A DNA stretch of 51,249 nt from UBA970 sp049419605 (GTDB taxonomy: Bacteria; Bacillota_I; Bacilli_A; RFN20; CAG-826), in the NCBI GenBank assembly GCA_049419605.1, contig JBMSKF010000009.1, forward strand, positions 1-51,249, in the 5' to 3' direction. Below the pieces are notes generated by a model that saw only the letters and a program-made list of their open reading frames with translations, did no database searches and had not been told where the DNA came from. Numbering within the stretch: position 1 is the first letter of the stretch; the number at the start of each line of letters is the position of its first letter. This document shows, piece by piece, positions 48,432 to 51,249 of this stretch. A program made the translations under genes and the position numbers.

Positions 48432-51169
48432 TTCAGTGTAATCGTTGAAAAACTCTTGGCCGTGACTGTGAAGTTTTTTTCACTGTTTTCGTCAACAACA
48501 AAGGTAACTGTTTCGCTCGAATTACTACTGTTATAGACAAGGGCAACAAGTTGGTTGTCGGTATTGAGATAAACACTACTACTTACCTTAGCGTGTATTC
48601 TCATAAAGGCAGTATCTGATTTGTATTGATAGGATTGCATCGCTTGAATCATGTAGTAGGCCATGGAAAGTTCTGCAGGATATTCATCGGTTAAGATTTT
48701 GTTCGCATCAAATAATCCTAAGGCAGTCGTAGGATTCACTAATGCTTGCACTGGCCACATATAAGCGTACCAGCGGTCAACGGCGCCCCGTTTGGCATTT
48801 AAATACTTGTTATAAATAGAGGTCAATCTTGTTTTCTTTGCTTGACCTAAAATATAACTCGATAAATATTCACCAGTCGGAATCCATTGGATGCCATAAA
48901 TGAAAGTAGGGTTGGCACCAAACCAAGTAGCGTAATCATACTTACCACCCCAAATCATCCCAGCAACACCCGCATATTCTCGGTATTTTTGTGTCCAAAT
49001 ATCTTGATCATAATCAAACCAATATTGTTGAGCTGCATACATTTCATTGGTGTATCCATAAATCGCAGCATCCATCATTTCGCGATTGTTTTCGAGTTGG
49101 GCGATGTGATAGGCGGCAACCCAACTATTGATCGCTTCTCCCGTCGATTCTAAGTTATTCCCTTCCGCAAAACTACCAAAGCCATGGGCCCAGGAGTGAC
49201 CAGCATATCGATCTAAACTGCGCATGACAGGGAAACGTAGATCATCCGCATCATGATTCATATAATCTTTCATTAATAAAAGAATCATTTCACGATATTG
49301 CTCGTAAAACACCGGATCTTTTCTACCCAAGATGGCTGAAGCAAATATCAAATATCCATGAGTAAAACTATGGTCAGAAATTTCACTTGCGGTATTAAAT
49401 TCATTATCAGAGTAATACGTTGTACCCCAGCGGTCATTGTAATAAAGGTAACGTTCATCTTCCGTGGAGCTAAAGGTAAACCAATCCATGAGGTGGTCTT
49501 TAAGTTTTGTCAAAAATTTGTTTTGTAAATTTTCATCTTGTAATTGTTCGGCGATTAATAACCCTTGTGATAATGGATACGTTGCTTTTGAATTCCAATA
49601 GGGAGTTGGTGAATTATAGAAGTTATCTGGATTGAAAGGATCAGTTTGTTCATCGAGATTGTTTAAATAATTAGTCATGGTCGCTGCAGAGAAAGCATCA
49701 CCTTGGGGTAAGGTATAACTTGGAACCACACCATGGAATGGTAAGAAGTAGGTAAAACTATTCTTGGGTAACATCTTCAATAAACCCCGAACTGTTCGGG
49801 TTGAATATTCAGAAATAAACTCTTGTCCGACAATAATTTTATGTTGATGAGGAAGTAAGGCGAGCAAGGCTTGATCATTTAAATCTAAGCGCGTTCTCAT
49901 GGTCTGTACATACATTTCATTTTCAACTAGATTACTGGAACGATTGACACTATAAAATCCATGACCTCGTAAAGGAATGTTATACGCATACTGATGATAG
50001 AATGAAGCCTCTTGAACATTTTCAATGGAACCTAATGATAGTAAGTTACCATCTCCTAATAAAATGGTGAGCTTATGATAAAGGCCAAAAGGATGACCGT
50101 TATTGCTTATTGTGATGTTTGAGTTTTGGGGAAGATTAAGTAAAAAATATCGATCCGCATACGTTGGTTGGCCCACGGATGCAGGTGGATTGGTTTGATA
50201 ACCGACATGTCGTTGTTGAAATTTAATGATTAAACCATCTCCTTGATACGTGCGTTCATTGAGTAAGTTTCCGTCTAAAGTAAAGTACTCATAGTTGGAG
50301 ACGCCGTCAGTACCTGCGGTGATGGTGATGGGATTACGGTTTCCCATTTCTGCAAAGATATAAGGAGAACCTTGGTTATAGGTGACCACCATATGATCGA
50401 GTGGACTGCCACTATTCCGCATCGCTACTTTAATCGTGTTATCGGAATAATCGATCACTTTGGTTTGATAACTACCACTTAAACTCGAAGGTTTGATCAT
50501 GAAGTCTTTTAAGGCTAAAGAAAATTGGGCGATGGTTTGATTGCCTTCAGGATTCCAAAATTGCGTAAAGCCTTCTCCGGATTGCGTCACTTCCACGCCA
50601 TCATTCGAAAAAGAAGAACGAAGGGGATTGTTATAGATGCCGTTACTATTGCCATAGTTTGACATCGCTAACGAGGTCCACCATTGGTTAGTTGGAACCG
50701 GTCGATCTAATAAATCCGCTTCAATAAAATTTGGTTGAACTGGATGGGAAATATCGGGAGCACTGCCTGTTCGGTAAGATCCTTCACCTAAACTAGCAAA
50801 AGGAGTGGTGATATAGGTTTTTGGATTCGTTGGTGGCACATAAGTTCCAGGAGCTACGGTAACTTGCCGGATATGTTGAAATTGTAAAGGTAACCGATTG
50901 ATTCGATAAGTGAGAGGATAAGTTCCTGGTTGAGAGAAATCAACTGAACCTGTGATTTGTAACCGATTGGCGTAATCTTCGCCGGTATCAGTTAAAATCT
51001 TGACTCCTTTTAAAGGATTAAAGTAATGACCCACGACCGTCGTGGTGTCTTCTAAACCGATCACGGAAGTCACTTCAGATGGCATGACACTACCATCATG
51101 ACTATTGTTATTCGAAGGTGTGCAGGATAAAAGGAGTGTTGCAAAGATGAGATATGTAAGTTTTTTCAT
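48428..51169 (-). CDS. GH81 endo-beta-1,3-glucanase lipoprotein
   Basis: 913 residues. Lipobox LLLSC (Cys about 16), an Asn/Ser linker, an Ig-like (DUF5011-type) domain (about 30-105) with SQPGTYPLTYRI, then a GH81 catalytic region. N-terminal VPTNQWWTSLAMSNYG and IYNNPLRSSF are the family opening. The active-site stretch YAGHSWAHGFGSFAEG followed by NLESTGEAINSW (about 670) holds the paired Glu residues. A small C-terminal beta domain ends the protein. It should hydrolyse laminarin-type 1,3-beta-glucans at the cell surface. TATAAT (51176-51181, minus strand) lies 6 nt before the ATG with a TTGGGG -35 at 17 nt, so it looks leaderless. Lipid anchoring is unusual among fungal GH81 enzymes but common in Bacteroidota/Firmicutes degraders. 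Confidence 0.88.
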   Translation of the reverse strand: MKKLTYLIFATLLLSCTPSNNNSHDGSVMPSEVTSVIGLEDTTTVVGHYFNPLKGVKILTDTGEDYANRLQITGSVDFSQPGTYPLTYRINRLPLQFQHIRQVTVAPGTYVPPTNPKTYITTPFASLGEGSYRTGSAPDISHPVQPNFIEADLLDRPVPTNQWWTSLAMSNYGNSNGIYNNPLRSSFSNDGVEVTQSGEGFTQFWNPEGNQTIAQFSLALKDFMIKPSSLSGSYQTKVIDYSDNTIKVAMRNSGSPLDHMVVTYNQGSPYIFAEMGNRNPITITAGTDGVSNYEYFTLDGNLLNERTYQGDGLIIKFQQRHVGYQTNPPASVGQPTYADRYFLLNLPQNSNITISNNGHPFGLYHKLTILLGDGNLLSLGSIENVQEASFYHQYAYNIPLRGHGFYSVNRSSNLVENEMYVQTMRTRLDLNDQALLALLPHQHKIIVGQEFISEYSTRTVRGLLKMLPKNSFTYFLPFHGVVPSYTLPQGDAFSAATMTNYLNNLDEQTDPFNPDNFYNSPTPYWNSKATYPLSQGLLIAEQLQDENLQNKFLTKLKDHLMDWFTFSSTEDERYLYYNDRWGTTYYSDNEFNTASEISDHSFTHGYLIFASAILGRKDPVFYEQYREMILLLMKDYMNHDADDLRFPVMRSLDRYAGHSWAHGFGSFAEGNNLESTGEAINSWVAAYHIAQLENNREMMDAAIYGYTNEMYAAQQYWFDYDQDIWTQKYREYAGVAGMIWGGKYDYATWFGANPTFIYGIQWIPTGEYLSSYILGQAKKTRLTSIYNKYLNAKRGAVDRWYAYMWPVQALVNPTTALGLFDANKILTDEYPAELSMAYYMIQAMQSYQYKSDTAFMRIHAKVSSSVYLNTDNQLVALVYNSSNSSETVTFVVDENSEKNFTVTAKSFSTITLN

Positions 51170-51249
51170 ATTCTTATTATAGATGAGGCAATCGATTTCC
51201 CCAAGGTAAAGTTTTTAAAGGAATGAAATGGATTTTCCTATAAAATAGA

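Overview
The window is low-GC DNA, roughly 40 percent or slightly less by eye. It has compact operons, intrinsic terminators of the hairpin plus T-run type, TGG for Trp and TGA used as a stop, so the code is standard (table 11). Gene content fits a fermentative, cell-wall-poor Firmicutes/Mollicutes-type bacterium with the standard code, such as the Izemoplasmatales/Acholeplasmatales area: PDH with lipoate ligase, many Cys lipoproteins, an Rnf-type complex, a PTS permease, PotABCD and a secreted DNase. This placement is an inference; there is no rRNA in the window. GH81 laminarinase, two photolyase-family proteins and a light-driven sodium-pump rhodopsin suggest a sunlit aquatic, possibly saline, habitat.

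Layout. 0-6.2 kb: tail of a hemolysin/CorC-like protein, an SDR, a YkpA/YbiT-type ABC-F protein and an Fbp/Fut-type Fe(III) importer. 6.2-7.1 kb: a microbial rhodopsin with the NDQ (Na+ pump) motif behind a cre-like site. 7.1-13.7 kb: a guanylate-kinase-like gene, pdhABCD and lplA. 13.9-14.1 kb: tRNA-Asn and tRNA-Glu. 14.1-19.5 kb: a PfpI protein, CRY-DASH and FeS-BCP photolyases (minus strand), and divergently a stand-alone RibD reductase domain plus a RibBA whose DHBP synthase half has lost its catalytic motifs. 19.5-27.8 kb: an unusual Rnf-type cluster (rnfC-D-G-E-A, small Cys-rich protein), then NusG_II, Gx-transporter, ApbE and an FMN-binding lipoprotein. 27.9-31.5 kb: YqeY, tRNA-Trp, Nudix, tRNA-His, hemolysin III, a CPA2 antiporter and a small PII-like protein. 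31.5-37.4 kb: a thioredoxin-like lipoprotein and potABCD. 37.4-41.9 kb: five tRNAs around a PTS_EIIC_2 permease and a lysine-riboswitch-controlled amino-acid ABC transporter (with tRNA-Met, six tRNAs up to 41.86 kb). 41.9-51.2 kb: an ABC-2 exporter, a lipoprotein nuclease with a collagen-like GLUG-repeat surface protein, tRNA-Gly and tRNA-fMet, an FNR-like reductase and a GH81 lipoprotein.

The strongest novelty candidate is the Rnf-derived cluster. It has no RnfB, its RnfA and RnfE contain no cysteine at all (so they cannot hold the intramembrane Fe-S centre), and RnfD carries an extra C-terminal region with two FMN-attachment-like motifs. Downstream are EetA/EetB-like genes, the flavin transferase ApbE and a flavinylation-motif lipoprotein. 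I read this as a possible flavin-based electron conduit to the cell exterior. Second is the NDQ rhodopsin, which could feed the same sodium economy. Third is the photolyase and truncated-riboflavin-pathway cluster, which may supply an antenna chromophore. Matches to a CcpA cre consensus lie before the rhodopsin, the pdh operon, the rnf operon and the FMN lipoprotein, suggesting joint carbon control of these energy systems.
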